From NCBI GenBank assembly GCA_040507035.1, contig JBEVVR010000055.1:1-64000 (forward strand): 64,000 bases of DNA, read 5' to 3'. The DNA comes from Thiodiazotropha sp040507035. Lineage in GTDB: Bacteria; Pseudomonadota; Gammaproteobacteria; Chromatiales; Chromatiaceae. The notes beneath the pieces are model-generated. The model did no database searches. It worked only from the letters and a program-made list of their open reading frames with translations, and had not been told where the DNA came from. The position numbers and the translations under genes are program-made. This document shows positions 1-9,117 of this stretch, in pieces; position 1 is the first letter of the stretch, and each line of letters begins with the position of its first letter.

Positions 1-22
1 GAGATATATTGTGTGGTACAGA

Positions 23-128
23 AGCGTCCGGCACTCTTCTTTCGCAGCAGCGGCATGGACGCCGCGGTAGCCCCGTCAGCGCAGGGATGCGCTGTTGGGG
101 CGGCGGAGAAAGAAGAGTGCCGGACGCT
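23..128. repeat. Three-stem palindromic repeat, copy 1
   Basis: A 21-bp perfect outer stem pairs 23-43 with 108-128. Inside it lie two hairpins: GCGGC/GCCGC (50-54 with 61-65) and CAGCGC/GCGCTG (77-82 with 89-94), the latter flanked by CCCC and GGGG. The same architecture and core recur, inverted, at 16155-16254 with a different outer-stem sequence. It is non-coding and probably a dispersed miniature palindromic element or structured RNA or DNA. Confidence 0.8.
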
Positions 129-189
129 GGTGTTTGATGGAGGGTGACCAAGTTCCATACAACCTGATCACTAAACCCCATCCTCGGAC

Positions 190-207
190 GGTGCGGCAAG
201 CCGCACC
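190..207. repeat. 18-bp hairpin repeat, copy 1
   Basis: GGTGCGGC-AA-GCCGCACC is a perfect 8-bp-arm hairpin followed by CCTA. An identical copy with the same trailing CCTA lies at 22004-22021. It sits about 32 bp past the waaA stop codon and could help terminate that transcript, but it has no clear U-tract. Confidence 0.7.
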
Positions 208-239
208 CTACAGCTCGATTAAAAAGATAGGTTAAACGT

Positions 240-1505
240 TCAGCTCACCAACAGCCTGTCGACCAGCCGGGTCAAACGATCCAGTGCGCCGCGGTTTTTC
301 TCCACCAGCTCCCTGCCCGCCTCGCCGACACGGCTACGTTCGCTGGCGTCGCCAAGCCACCTGGATACCTGCTCGGCCAATGTCTCCACGCCCATAACTT
401 GAGCCGCCGCCTGATGCTGAAGAAACAGCTCGCTGATCTCAGTGAAATTGAACATATGGGGACCGAAAACCACAGCCACACCCTGGGCTGTCGCCTCGAG
501 AATATTGTGACCACCATGCGGGACAAGACTGCCGCCGATGAAGGCAACGTCCGAAGCCCCTAGAAAGAGTGTGAGCTCTCCCATGGTGTCACCAAGAAAG
601 ACCGCTGTACTCTCTTCACAGGGTTGCTGTTGGGTACGCTTAACCATCGCAAACCCGGCCTCCTCCACCAACTGTCCAACCCGTTCAAAACGTTCGGGGT
701 GGCGGGGAACCAACACCAGCAGGGCCTCGGGTAGCGCCTGTCGAATCTGTGCATGGGCCGCTAAAATCATCTCGTCCTCACCCTCATGGGTGCTCGCTGC
801 AATCCACACCGGCCGCTGGCCACCCCACTCGCGACGCATTACATCAACACGTTCCAACAGACTACCCGGAAGATGGACATCGAACTTGATACTTCCGGTC
901 ACCTCGATCTTCTCCGGTCTGGCACCCAGGGTATGAAAACGTTCGGCATCCGCCTCTGCATGGGGCGCGATCAGGGTCAAGTTTCGCAACGCCTCGCGGG
1001 TCAATCCCGCTACCCGGTGATAGCCCTGGGCGGAGCGCACCGAAAGTCTGGCATTGGCGAGTAGTGTGGGCACCCCTTCCAATTTGGCGTAATAGATAAG
1101 ATTGGGCCAGATCTCCGTCTCCACCAGGATCAGCATGCGTGGTTGAAACGCACCCAGGAAGCGCCTCACTACCCACGGCAGATCGATCGGCGCATAACGG
1201 TGGATGACGTCATTACCAAACAGTGCCTTGACCCGATCCGCACCCGTGGGGGTTGTGGTCGTTATCAGCAGCGGCATATCGGGATAGCGGTCGAGAAGCC
1301 GCCCGATCAATTGGGCAATGGCCTGTACCTCGCCCACCGAAACCGCATGCACCCAGATGCCGCTCTGCTCGAGTGGATTTTCAAAGATACCGAACCGTTC
1401 CAGCCAACGTTTACGATAGGAGGGGGCCTTGAAACCTCGCCAGTAGAGACGCAACAGATAGAAAGGAATCAATAGGGTAAAAATGAGGGTGTAGAGATGC
1501 CGCAT
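240..1505 (-). CDS. waaA: 3-deoxy-D-manno-octulosonic acid (Kdo) transferase
   Basis: WaaA/KdtA transfers Kdo from CMP-Kdo to lipid IVA at the inner face of the cytoplasmic membrane. The 421 residues match the family length. An N-terminal hydrophobic anchor (about residues 4-22) precedes the GT-B fold. The HAVSVGE segment near residue 53 holds the expected catalytic Glu, and VETEIWPN and the C-terminal HGGHNILEA donor-site motif are present. The ATG at 1505 lies 21 bp past the msbA stop, so it probably ends an hldE-msbA-waaA transcript. It cannot be told from sequence whether one or two Kdo residues are added. Confidence 0.95.
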   Translation of the reverse strand: MRHLYTLIFTLLIPFYLLRLYWRGFKAPSYRKRWLERFGIFENPLEQSGIWVHAVSVGEVQAIAQLIGRLLDRYPDMPLLITTTTPTGADRVKALFGNDVIHRYAPIDLPWVVRRFLGAFQPRMLILVETEIWPNLIYYAKLEGVPTLLANARLSVRSAQGYHRVAGLTREALRNLTLIAPHAEADAERFHTLGARPEKIEVTGSIKFDVHLPGSLLERVDVMRREWGGQRPVWIAASTHEGEDEMILAAHAQIRQALPEALLVLVPRHPERFERVGQLVEEAGFAMVKRTQQQPCEESTAVFLGDTMGELTLFLGASDVAFIGGSLVPHGGHNILEATAQGVAVVFGPHMFNFTEISELFLQHQAAAQVMGVETLAEQVSRWLGDASERSRVGEAGRELVEKNRGALDRLTRLVDRLLVS

Positions 1506-1526
1506 CGAAGTTCCGTCTCGACCCGC

Positions 1527-3311
1527 TTATTCCAAGCTCTCTATCTGATCACTGAACTGATGACGACAGAGCTGATAGTAGACACCCTGGCGCTCAATCA
1601 ACGCCTGATGCCTGCCCTGCTCAACCAGCTCGCCATCCTGAATCACCAGGATTTTATCGGCATGTTGAATGGTCGAAAGGCGATGGGCAATCACCAGGGT
1701 AGTACGCTCTTGCGTCAGTGTCTGCAGCGCGGCCTGGACATGGCGTTCCGACTCGGTATCCAGTGCCGAAGTCGCCTCGTCGAGAAGTAGGATAGGCGCA
1801 TCTTTTATCAATGCACGGGCAATGGCAAGACGCTGTCGCTGCCCACCGGAGAGACGCACTCCATCCTCTCCGATCACGGTATCGAATCCTTTCGGCAGGC
1901 GTTCGATGAACTCCAGGGCATGGGCGCTGCGTGCCGCCTCGATGACCTGTTCCTGGCTGAACTCACCGACCGTACCATAGGCGATATTCGCCGCCACACT
2001 ATCATCGAACAGCACCGGGTCTTGCCCCACATAGGAGATCGCCCTGCGCAGGTTGACCAGGCTCAGCGCTTGAATGTCGATACCGTCAATGAGAATCCGT
2101 CCCCCGGTCGGCGTATAGAAGCGGGGAATCAGGTTGGCGATAGTTGTCTTGCCGCCTCCGGAGCGGCCCACCAAGGCCACCGTGGAGCCCGGCTCTATTT
2201 CAAAACTGATCGGCTTCAACGCATCCTTATCCATACCGGGATAGCGAAAGGAGACAGCCTCGAACCTCACCCTGCCTTCAACCTGATCCAATGAGCCTTT
2301 ACCTTTGTCGGCTTCGGGCTCTTCATCCACCAGGCCGAACACGCTCTCCGCCGCCGCCAGCCCCTTTTGCAGCGGCTGGTTGATGCCGGTGAGTCTTTTC
2401 AATGGCGAAAACAGCAGTCCGATCGCCACCATCAACGATACAAAGCCGCCAACGGTCAATTCACCGGCCGCTGTCTGGTGGGTACTGACGTAGACCAATA
2501 TGGCAATCATCGCGGCGCCGACAAACTCCACCAGGGGCATGTGGGCTGAACCGGCCACCTTGCTCTTCATGTTGTAGCGGCGTACCCAGTTCGCCCGCTC
2601 CATGAATCGTTGTTTTTCGTAGGGCCGACCCTCAAAGATCTTTATCTCCTTGTGCCCTTTTATCGACTCCTCCAATACCTGGGTCAAGACCCCCATGGTC
2701 TGCTGCAGGGCGCGGTTGATCCGCCGCAGCCTTACCGCCAACAGGCGAACGGCGATGACGATGATCGGCATCGCCATGAAAACCGTCAGCGTGAGCATCC
2801 AGTTGAGGTAGAGCATATAGGCCAGCAGACCGATGATGATGATGGTGTCCTTGACCAGGGTGGTAAGGACCTTGGTTGCCGCCATGGTTACCTGATTGAC
2901 ATTGAAGGTGACCTTGGAGATCAGGGTGCCGGTGGCATGGGTGTCGAAGTAGGGAGTACCCATGGTGAGGATGCGTTCGATCATCATCCTGCGCAGATCG
3001 AGTACCACCTTGCCGGCAACCCACTCGAAGGCGACACTGCTGATGAAATTCATAATGCCACGTATGGAGAAGAGCAGGATCAGCACGATCGGTGACCAGA
3101 AGATAATATCCGGGTCCTTTTCCACGAAGCTGCCGTCGAGCATCGGCTTCATCAACCAGGGAATGGCCGGCTCGGTCAATGCCAAGACAACCATCGCCGC
3201 GAGGGCACCGCCAAACTGGCGCCAATAGGGACGCACCCGTTTCAACAGGCGCAGATAGAGTTCACGCCCGGTCATTCCCGGACCGATCGGCGCCCCATCC
3301 TCACTCTGCAT
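1527..3311 (-). CDS. msbA: Lipid A export ABC transporter ATP-binding/permease protein
   Basis: MsbA flips core-lipid A across the inner membrane. One polypeptide carries six membrane segments (about residues 15-310) followed by a nucleotide-binding domain with Walker A (GRSGGGKTT), signature LSGGQ, Walker B (ILLLDEATSALD) and H-loop (AHRLST). The ATG at 3311 is preferred over an upstream start at 3353 because GGAGG lies about nine bases before it. This gives 594 residues, close to other MsbA proteins. It overlaps the end of hldE by 11 bp, implying translational coupling. The hldE, msbA, waaA neighbours support the lipid A role over a generic exporter. Confidence 0.93.
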   Translation of the reverse strand: MQSEDGAPIGPGMTGRELYLRLLKRVRPYWRQFGGALAAMVVLALTEPAIPWLMKPMLDGSFVEKDPDIIFWSPIVLILLFSIRGIMNFISSVAFEWVAGKVVLDLRRMMIERILTMGTPYFDTHATGTLISKVTFNVNQVTMAATKVLTTLVKDTIIIIGLLAYMLYLNWMLTLTVFMAMPIIVIAVRLLAVRLRRINRALQQTMGVLTQVLEESIKGHKEIKIFEGRPYEKQRFMERANWVRRYNMKSKVAGSAHMPLVEFVGAAMIAILVYVSTHQTAAGELTVGGFVSLMVAIGLLFSPLKRLTGINQPLQKGLAAAESVFGLVDEEPEADKGKGSLDQVEGRVRFEAVSFRYPGMDKDALKPISFEIEPGSTVALVGRSGGGKTTIANLIPRFYTPTGGRILIDGIDIQALSLVNLRRAISYVGQDPVLFDDSVAANIAYGTVGEFSQEQVIEAARSAHALEFIERLPKGFDTVIGEDGVRLSGGQRQRLAIARALIKDAPILLLDEATSALDTESERHVQAALQTLTQERTTLVIAHRLSTIQHADKILVIQDGELVEQGRHQALIERQGVYYQLCRHQFSDQIESLE

Positions 3312-4725
3312 CGCGCATCGCCTCCACGATTCGACTGGTGGAGACGCCTTCAAGGTATTCGAGCACCTTCACTTCACCGCCGTTTGCTACCACGCAGTCG
3401 TAACCTGCAAGTTCCTCGGGCCGGTAGTCGCCCCCCTTCACCAGCAGGTCGGGCTTGATCTCGCAGATCAACGACTCGGGAGTATCCTCACTGAAGGCCA
3501 CAACCCAGTCCACCGAGGCGAGACCGGCGAGAACCGCCATACGCTGCTCAATGCCGTTGATCGGCCTTCCTTCACCCTTCAGCCGTTTCACCGAGTCGTC
3601 ATCGTTCACCGCCACCACCAGGCGGTCACCCAGCTGTTTGGCCTGCTGCAGGTAACGCACATGACCCTCATGCAGAATATCGAAACAGCCATTGGTCATG
3701 ACGATCCGCTCGCCTTGAAAGCGTGACTCTTCCGTGGCTTCGCGCAACTCATCACGGGAGAGGATGGTTTGGAAGTCCCCCTGACGGCGCAACGCCCCCT
3801 TCAGTTCACCCAGGGTGACACTGCCCGCTCCGAGCTTCGCCACCATCAGGCCGGCGGCCAGGTTCGCCAAGCCCGCCGCTTCCTGGATCGGCATACCTGC
3901 GGCCATGCCGGCACCCAGCACGCCGATCACCGTGTCACCGGCACCGGTGACATCGAACACATCCCTGGCCCGGGTCGGCAGGTGCAACGGCGGGGCATCT
4001 TCGACGATCAGCAGCATGCCGCGTTCACTAAGGGTAATCAGCAGCGCCTTCAAATTGAGCCGCTGGCGCAACGCCTCACCCTTCTCGTTGAGCGCCTGGT
4101 CACTGCTACAGTGGCCCACGATCGCTTCAAACTCCCTGAGATTGGGCGTCAACAGGGTGGCATTGCGATACTTTGTAAAATCCCCCCCCTTCGGATCCAC
4201 CAGCACCGGCAGACCCTGCTCATTGGCCGCATCGATCAGACGTTGCGGTTGCTGTAGCGTGCCCTTGGCATAGTCGGAAAGAATCATCAGATTCGAAACC
4301 GAAAGCTGCTCCAGAGAAATCGCCTCGAGCTCGGAAAGATCGCTATCCCACAGCGCTTGCTCGAAATCGAGTCGAATCAACTGTTGATGCTGGCTGATCA
4401 CCCGCAGCTTGGTGATCGTGGGCAGAGCGCTATCGACCTGAAAGTGACAGGCCACGCCCGCTTGCCGCAGATGCCCGGCCAGGCTGCTCCCTGCCTCGTC
4501 CTCACCCACCAGGCCGCAGAGATCCACGTTGATCCCCAGGGAGGTCATATTCAACGCCACATTGGCGGCACCCCCAGGGCGCTCCTCACAGTCGTGGACA
4601 TGGACCACGGGCACAGGGGCCTCCGGGGAGATCCTGGCGGCGGCACCCTGCCAGTAGCGATCTAACATCAGATCGCCCACCACCAGGACACGGGCTTGGC
4701 TAAAATCGGGAAGATGGAATTGCAT
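3301..4725 (-). CDS. hldE: Bifunctional heptose-7-phosphate kinase / heptose-1-phosphate adenylyltransferase
   Basis: HldE makes ADP-heptose for the inner core: an N-terminal ribokinase-fold domain phosphorylates D-glycero-beta-D-manno-heptose-7-phosphate at C1 and a C-terminal nucleotidyltransferase domain adds AMP. The kinase half shows GGAANVA near the N terminus and the catalytic DVTGAGDT motif near residue 255. The second half shows TNGCFDILHEGHV, the HxGH signature, near residue 345. ATG 4725 is preferred to a TTG one codon upstream. The 474 residues match the fused enzyme. It leads the minus-strand operon with msbA and is divergent from the acyltransferase gene. Confidence 0.95.
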   Translation of the reverse strand: MQFHLPDFSQARVLVVGDLMLDRYWQGAAARISPEAPVPVVHVHDCEERPGGAANVALNMTSLGINVDLCGLVGEDEAGSSLAGHLRQAGVACHFQVDSALPTITKLRVISQHQQLIRLDFEQALWDSDLSELEAISLEQLSVSNLMILSDYAKGTLQQPQRLIDAANEQGLPVLVDPKGGDFTKYRNATLLTPNLREFEAIVGHCSSDQALNEKGEALRQRLNLKALLITLSERGMLLIVEDAPPLHLPTRARDVFDVTGAGDTVIGVLGAGMAAGMPIQEAAGLANLAAGLMVAKLGAGSVTLGELKGALRRQGDFQTILSRDELREATEESRFQGERIVMTNGCFDILHEGHVRYLQQAKQLGDRLVVAVNDDDSVKRLKGEGRPINGIEQRMAVLAGLASVDWVVAFSEDTPESLICEIKPDLLVKGGDYRPEELAGYDCVVANGGEVKVLEYLEGVSTSRIVEAMRDAE

Positions 4726-4835
4726 CAAACAGTTAACATATAGTTGGGTTATGGGTAAATGGGCTGATCAGTGCATAATAAACAATCGAGGCGATAAAGG
4801 TAACAAGCTGAATCCAACCCATTGCACAGCAGTTG

Positions 4836-5747
4836 ATGGCTAAAAAGCGTAAACACTCCCCCTACTCCCCCCGCTACTGGCCCACCTGGGCAGGGTTGGG
4901 CATGCTTTGGCTGTTGAGTCAGTTGCTGCCCTATCGGACGGCACTGCAGTTGGGCAGAGTCGCCGGCAAGCTGGTCTACCACGCATCGCCCAAGCGCCGA
5001 CATATCGCCGCAGTCAACCTCGGCATCTGTTTTCCGCAGCTGGACGAAGAGCAGCGTGAACGGCTGCTACGCGACCATTTTCACTCCCTGGGCGTCGGTA
5101 TCCTGATGATCGGGTTCGCCTGGTGGGCCAGCGACCGCAAGCTCCGCCCGCTGGTCGAAATCGAAGGATTAGAACATCTGCAACAGAGCCTGAAACGTGA
5201 CAAGGGCATCATCCTGTTAAGCGCTCACTTCACTGACCTGGAGATCACCGGCAGGCTGTTGAGTCTCTATCAACCCATTGCGGTCATGTACCGCCCCCAT
5301 GAAAATCGGGTCATCGAATGGGCCTTCAGCCGCAATCGCCGAATGCGCTTCGAGGCGGCAATTGCGCGCAATGAAATCCGCCAGGTAGTACGCACTTTAA
5401 AGCAGAATCTACCCGTGTGGTATGCCCCGGACCAGAGCTTCAAAGGTCGCAACAGCACCTTGGCCCCCTTTTTCGGTGAGCCCGCCGGTACCAATACAGC
5501 CACCTCCCGTCTGGCAAAGATCAGTGACGCCGATGTCATCCTCTTCAGCGGTTATCGCAAACAGGACGGCAGCGGTTACCGCCTGGTCATAGATCCACCC
5601 TTGAAGGATTTTCCCAGCAGCGATGCAGTGCAGGACGCCACCCGCATCAACGGCCTGATTGAACAGGCAATCGCCCATGCTCCTGAACAATACTTATGGA
5701 TACACCGGCGCTTTAAAAAGCGCAAAGTGATTCCGGATCCCTACTAG
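4836..5747 (+). CDS. Lipid A lauroyl/myristoyl acyltransferase (LpxL/HtrB family)
   Basis: This protein transfers a secondary acyl chain to Kdo-lipid A. Its 303 residues match the LpxL/LpxM family. An N-terminal hydrophobic stretch (about residues 15-30) gives the expected membrane anchor. The catalytic HX4(D/E) box is present as HFTDLE from residue 131, and a YAPDQS segment and an HRRFKKR C-terminus are typical. ATG 4836 is chosen over a TTG one codon earlier; neither has a strong ribosome-binding site. It is divergent from hldE. Whether it is LpxL- or LpxM-like cannot be decided here. Confidence 0.9.
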   Translation: MAKKRKHSPYSPRYWPTWAGLGMLWLLSQLLPYRTALQLGRVAGKLVYHASPKRRHIAAVNLGICFPQLDEEQRERLLRDHFHSLGVGILMIGFAWWASDRKLRPLVEIEGLEHLQQSLKRDKGIILLSAHFTDLEITGRLLSLYQPIAVMYRPHENRVIEWAFSRNRRMRFEAAIARNEIRQVVRTLKQNLPVWYAPDQSFKGRNSTLAPFFGEPAGTNTATSRLAKISDADVILFSGYRKQDGSGYRLVIDPPLKDFPSSDAVQDATRINGLIEQAIAHAPEQYLWIHRRFKKRKVIPDPY

Positions 5748-5801
5748 TATGCGCCCATGGCGGCTATACTAACGCCTTTTGCACCACCAACCTCGTTATA
5801 G

Positions 5802-8800
5802 ATGCCAGCAATCAGCATTATCATCCCTTCGTATAACCACGCAGACTATATTGTGGCGGCGATCGAAAGTGTGTTGCAACAGAGCTTCCAGGAGTGGGAG
5901 CTGATCATCATCGATGACGCATCCAAAGATGACTCCTGGAACATTATCTCCAGCTATGAAGACAGGCGGATCCAAAGCCTGCGCCATACCGTGAACCAGG
6001 GAGCCCACCACACCATCAACGAAGGCTTGGGACTGGCGAAGGGCGACTATCTGACAATACTCAATTCTGACGATTGCTACACACCCGACAGGCTTGAACG
6101 GCTCTATCAACAGGCAACAGAGGAGGGGGCCGAATTCCTTGCAACCAGGGTGCAACTCATCTCCGCCGATGGCATAACGATTGACGATCCCGATAGCCAC
6201 TGGATTAACTGGTATGCCGGACTGCTCGATGGCTACCGGGAAACCAATCGGCTTCTCACCGGCCTCTGCAAGGGTAACCTGCTGATCACCACATCGAACT
6301 TCTTTTTCAAACGGCAGATATTCGATACATGTGGCGGCTTTGCTGACTATCGTTACGTGCATGACTTTGAGTTTGTGTTGAGACTTATCTTCGCAGGCTA
6401 CAAGTGTGAACTGTTGCCAGACCATGCGTTGGTTCGCTATCGACTCCACAATACAAACACCATTCAGGAGAACCCTGTTGCCGCAGTGGTTGAGACCCTG
6501 CAACTGTTGGCCAACACAATACCGGATATCATCACCCACTCCGGTAAGGATAAAGCAACAAACCTGAGACTGGTGAAACAGCAGTTGGCCTGGCTGGGTG
6601 AAAATGTGCACGTCTTCCTCGAACAGAAAGATGAGACCTATAAACAAGCTCTTGACCAGCTTGATCAACAACTGAGATTGAATGAGGAAAACCAAAAACA
6701 GCAGATCGCAGCCATCTACGCAAGCACCTCCTATCGACTGGGTAACAAAATAGTAGCTCCGCTAAATCGGCTACGGAACCTGGTGATCCGTCTGCGCAAC
6801 AGACATACCCATCGAATATTTGACATAGAAGAGACCAAGGCGGTCATACTCGAGAACCGCGATGGGCTCAAATGCGTCTCCTTCGACATCTTTGATACCT
6901 TGCTCGCCAGGGTCATAGAACCCCCCGAGGCAGTGCAGTTTGCGGTTTGCCGCGAGGTGGCCAACCTTTTGGGTGGAAACCATAGTGAACAGAGCGTCTG
7001 GCAGGCACGACAAAATGCCGAAAACCAGCTGCGCGCCCAATCCCGTGAGCACAGTGGCGACGGCGAGTGTCACTTCGATGATCTGGTGGATGAATGGGCT
7101 CAAGCACTGGATTCAGAGATGCCAACCACCCGGCTTGTATACAAGATCCATCAGATTGAAATGGAGATGGAGTCGCTGGCGCTCTATGTCAAGCCACAGA
7201 TTGTCGAGCTATTGGAGTGGATCAGAGGGCTCGGTCTGAAACTGATCGCCACTTCAGACATGTATCTCGGCAAACGCCATATCAAGGAGATATTGGCCGA
7301 CAAGGGGGTACTGGAGCATCTCGACGAACTCCATATCTCTTCGGAAACCGGTCTGTGCAAACACTCCGGCAAGCTGTTTCAGCATATCCTGGAGAGTCAC
7401 GATTGGGCTGCTAACGAGCTGCTGCATATCGGTGACAACCCAATCTCCGACAGTCAGGCCCTGTTAGCACATGGAGGCATAGGCCTCCACCTGCATGAAA
7501 AAGGAGAATTGACGAGACGGGCCGAACAGGCCCTTCATTATGACATGTGCCAACATGGTGGCCCTTGGCCGGGGATCTGGTTCTCACGAATATACGATGC
7601 AATGCTTACCCGGCAGGAGCAGAACATCGATAAGGCTTTCTTCTATCGATACGGGCGTCACCAGCTCGGAGCGTTGTTCAATATCTACATGGCCGGCCTG
7701 ATTGAGGCGATCAGGCGCGATGGTATAGACAAGCTCTTTTTCGTTGCCAGGGACGGTTATATCTTTCAACAGCTATACTCCCATTGGAAAGGGGCAGAGG
7801 ATCCACAGAGCGACTATCTCTACGCCTCCAGAAAAACCATCATGGCGGCATCGATCAGCGAGGGCATGAGTCTCGACCAGGCACGCATGGCACTGCTCAA
7901 TCCCAAACAGCAGGGACTGCTCTCCATTCTCAAGACTTTCGGTTTACAGAGCGGCGAGTTCGAACTATTCGCCCAACGACATGGCTTCCAGGAGATGGAC
8001 AAGCCACTGCGCGATCACCAGGATAGCCGGCTGCGGGATTTTCTCGAAGACCAGGAAGTCCAGGCCAAAATCAAGAGCTACGGTACCCAATGTCGTGACT
8101 ATCTCGAACGCTACCTGGAGCAGCTTGGATTCTTCTCCCACAACGCGGTCGCCTTTGTCGATATCGGCTGGAACGGAACCATCCAGAAGTACCTAAAAAG
8201 CGCGTTCGGCCATCGTGCCGACTTCCCGAAGATGCACGGTTACTATTTCGCCTTTGTCGGCAAGATTCACCAGGAGTTTGGGGATGACAACCAGGTCCAT
8301 GGCCTGCTCTATGACGCCAATAGCGACCATGAAGCATTCAAGACCGCGGCAGATTTCGAAGAACTGTTTGAACAGGGGGCGCGTTCCTTGGAGGCGACAA
8401 CCTTGGGCTATTCCGAGGAAAAGGGAAGCATATCACCCATCCTGAAACAGGATGACGCCAGGGACCGGATAGCGGAGATCCACTGCAATGAATCGATCAA
8501 ACAGATTCATGCCGGTGTACTCTCCGCCACTCAAGCCTTTATCGATGCGCAATGCCTGACAGGCTTGAACTTCGACCAACTTCGTCCCTACGGTTTCGCC
8601 CTGCTGGAGAGGATAGTTGTCTACCCCACCAGGGAGGAGGTCGAAGAGATTACCGGGCTTGCTCACAGTGAAGACTTCGGCCATGAAAACATCTTGAGCC
8701 TTAAAGCACCTCCCATCCGATTCGGTGGTCTACTCCTGCACCCCCGCGCCGTGTGGCACAATCTGATTACCGCGCCCTGGAAAGCCGCCATGTTCGCAGA

Positions 8801-8861
8801 CCTCCCCAGCAACATCTGGAATTTCATGTTCAGAGTCTTGAAAGTGATAAGGCACTCATGA
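5802..8861 (+). CDS. Fused GT2 glycosyltransferase and HAD-family hydrolase-like protein
   Basis: A 1019-residue protein in three parts. Residues 1-230 are a GT-A family 2 glycosyltransferase (SIIIPSYNHADYI, IIIDDAS, and an NSDD metal site near residues 87-90). Residues 275-340 are charged and likely coiled coil. From about residue 360 a HAD-like hydrolase begins, with motif I SFDIFDTLL, a TSDMYL motif near 480 and HIGDNPISD near 545. A C-terminal region follows with FVARDGY and DIGWNGT motifs, the architecture of the predicted HAD hydrolases found in surface-polysaccharide loci. It probably assembles and trims or dephosphorylates a glycan; the substrate is unknown. Its stop overlaps the next small gene. 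Confidence 0.85.
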   Translation: MPAISIIIPSYNHADYIVAAIESVLQQSFQEWELIIIDDASKDDSWNIISSYEDRRIQSLRHTVNQGAHHTINEGLGLAKGDYLTILNSDDCYTPDRLERLYQQATEEGAEFLATRVQLISADGITIDDPDSHWINWYAGLLDGYRETNRLLTGLCKGNLLITTSNFFFKRQIFDTCGGFADYRYVHDFEFVLRLIFAGYKCELLPDHALVRYRLHNTNTIQENPVAAVVETLQLLANTIPDIITHSGKDKATNLRLVKQQLAWLGENVHVFLEQKDETYKQALDQLDQQLRLNEENQKQQIAAIYASTSYRLGNKIVAPLNRLRNLVIRLRNRHTHRIFDIEETKAVILENRDGLKCVSFDIFDTLLARVIEPPEAVQFAVCREVANLLGGNHSEQSVWQARQNAENQLRAQSREHSGDGECHFDDLVDEWAQALDSEMPTTRLVYKIHQIEMEMESLALYVKPQIVELLEWIRGLGLKLIATSDMYLGKRHIKEILADKGVLEHLDELHISSETGLCKHSGKLFQHILESHDWAANELLHIGDNPISDSQALLAHGGIGLHLHEKGELTRRAEQALHYDMCQHGGPWPGIWFSRIYDAMLTRQEQNIDKAFFYRYGRHQLGALFNIYMAGLIEAIRRDGIDKLFFVARDGYIFQQLYSHWKGAEDPQSDYLYASRKTIMAASISEGMSLDQARMALLNPKQQGLLSILKTFGLQSGEFELFAQRHGFQEMDKPLRDHQDSRLRDFLEDQEVQAKIKSYGTQCRDYLERYLEQLGFFSHNAVAFVDIGWNGTIQKYLKSAFGHRADFPKMHGYYFAFVGKIHQEFGDDNQVHGLLYDANSDHEAFKTAADFEELFEQGARSLEATTLGYSEEKGSISPILKQDDARDRIAEIHCNESIKQIHAGVLSATQAFIDAQCLTGLNFDQLRPYGFALLERIVVYPTREEVEEITGLAHSEDFGHENILSLKAPPIRFGGLLLHPRAVWHNLITAPWKAAMFADLPSNIWNFMFRVLKVIRHS

Positions 8862-9052
8862 TGATGGACAGACATAATAAAAATTCCAGTGACTCGAATA
8901 GCAGCTATCTCACTCCATCAAGGGTCTTTATCTATGCGCTGCCCTTTCTGTCGATTCTCAAGCGGGGGGTACCCTTCTGGCCCGGATTGATCAACCTGCT
9001 GCGCTACTACCGCAAATGGATCAGCCTCTACATAAAAAACCGTCTGATCTGA
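8858..9052 (+). CDS. Small hypothetical protein coupled to the GT2-HAD gene
   Basis: A 64-residue basic protein whose ATG overlaps the TGA of the GT2-HAD gene in an ATGA arrangement, a strong sign of translational coupling. The first 20 residues are polar (Asn/Ser-rich). Residues 23-50 are amphipathic to hydrophobic (YALPFLSIL and a Trp-Pro segment), and the C terminus is basic. It could be a peripheral membrane partner or an expelled C-terminal tail of the upstream enzyme. No family recognised. Confidence 0.6.
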   Translation: MMMDRHNKNSSDSNSSYLTPSRVFIYALPFLSILKRGVPFWPGLINLLRYYRKWISLYIKNRLI

Positions 9053-9117
9053 CTTTTAGGCTTATGCGGTCAGGATTCAAACCGCAAATGAATCACCCAG
9101 TTACGGAATGGAGGTGA

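Noticed and set aside
9065..9086. TGCGGT/ACCGCA inverted repeat between convergent genes as a terminator
   Set aside because: Only a 6-bp stem with a 10-base loop and no U-tract; too weak to list.
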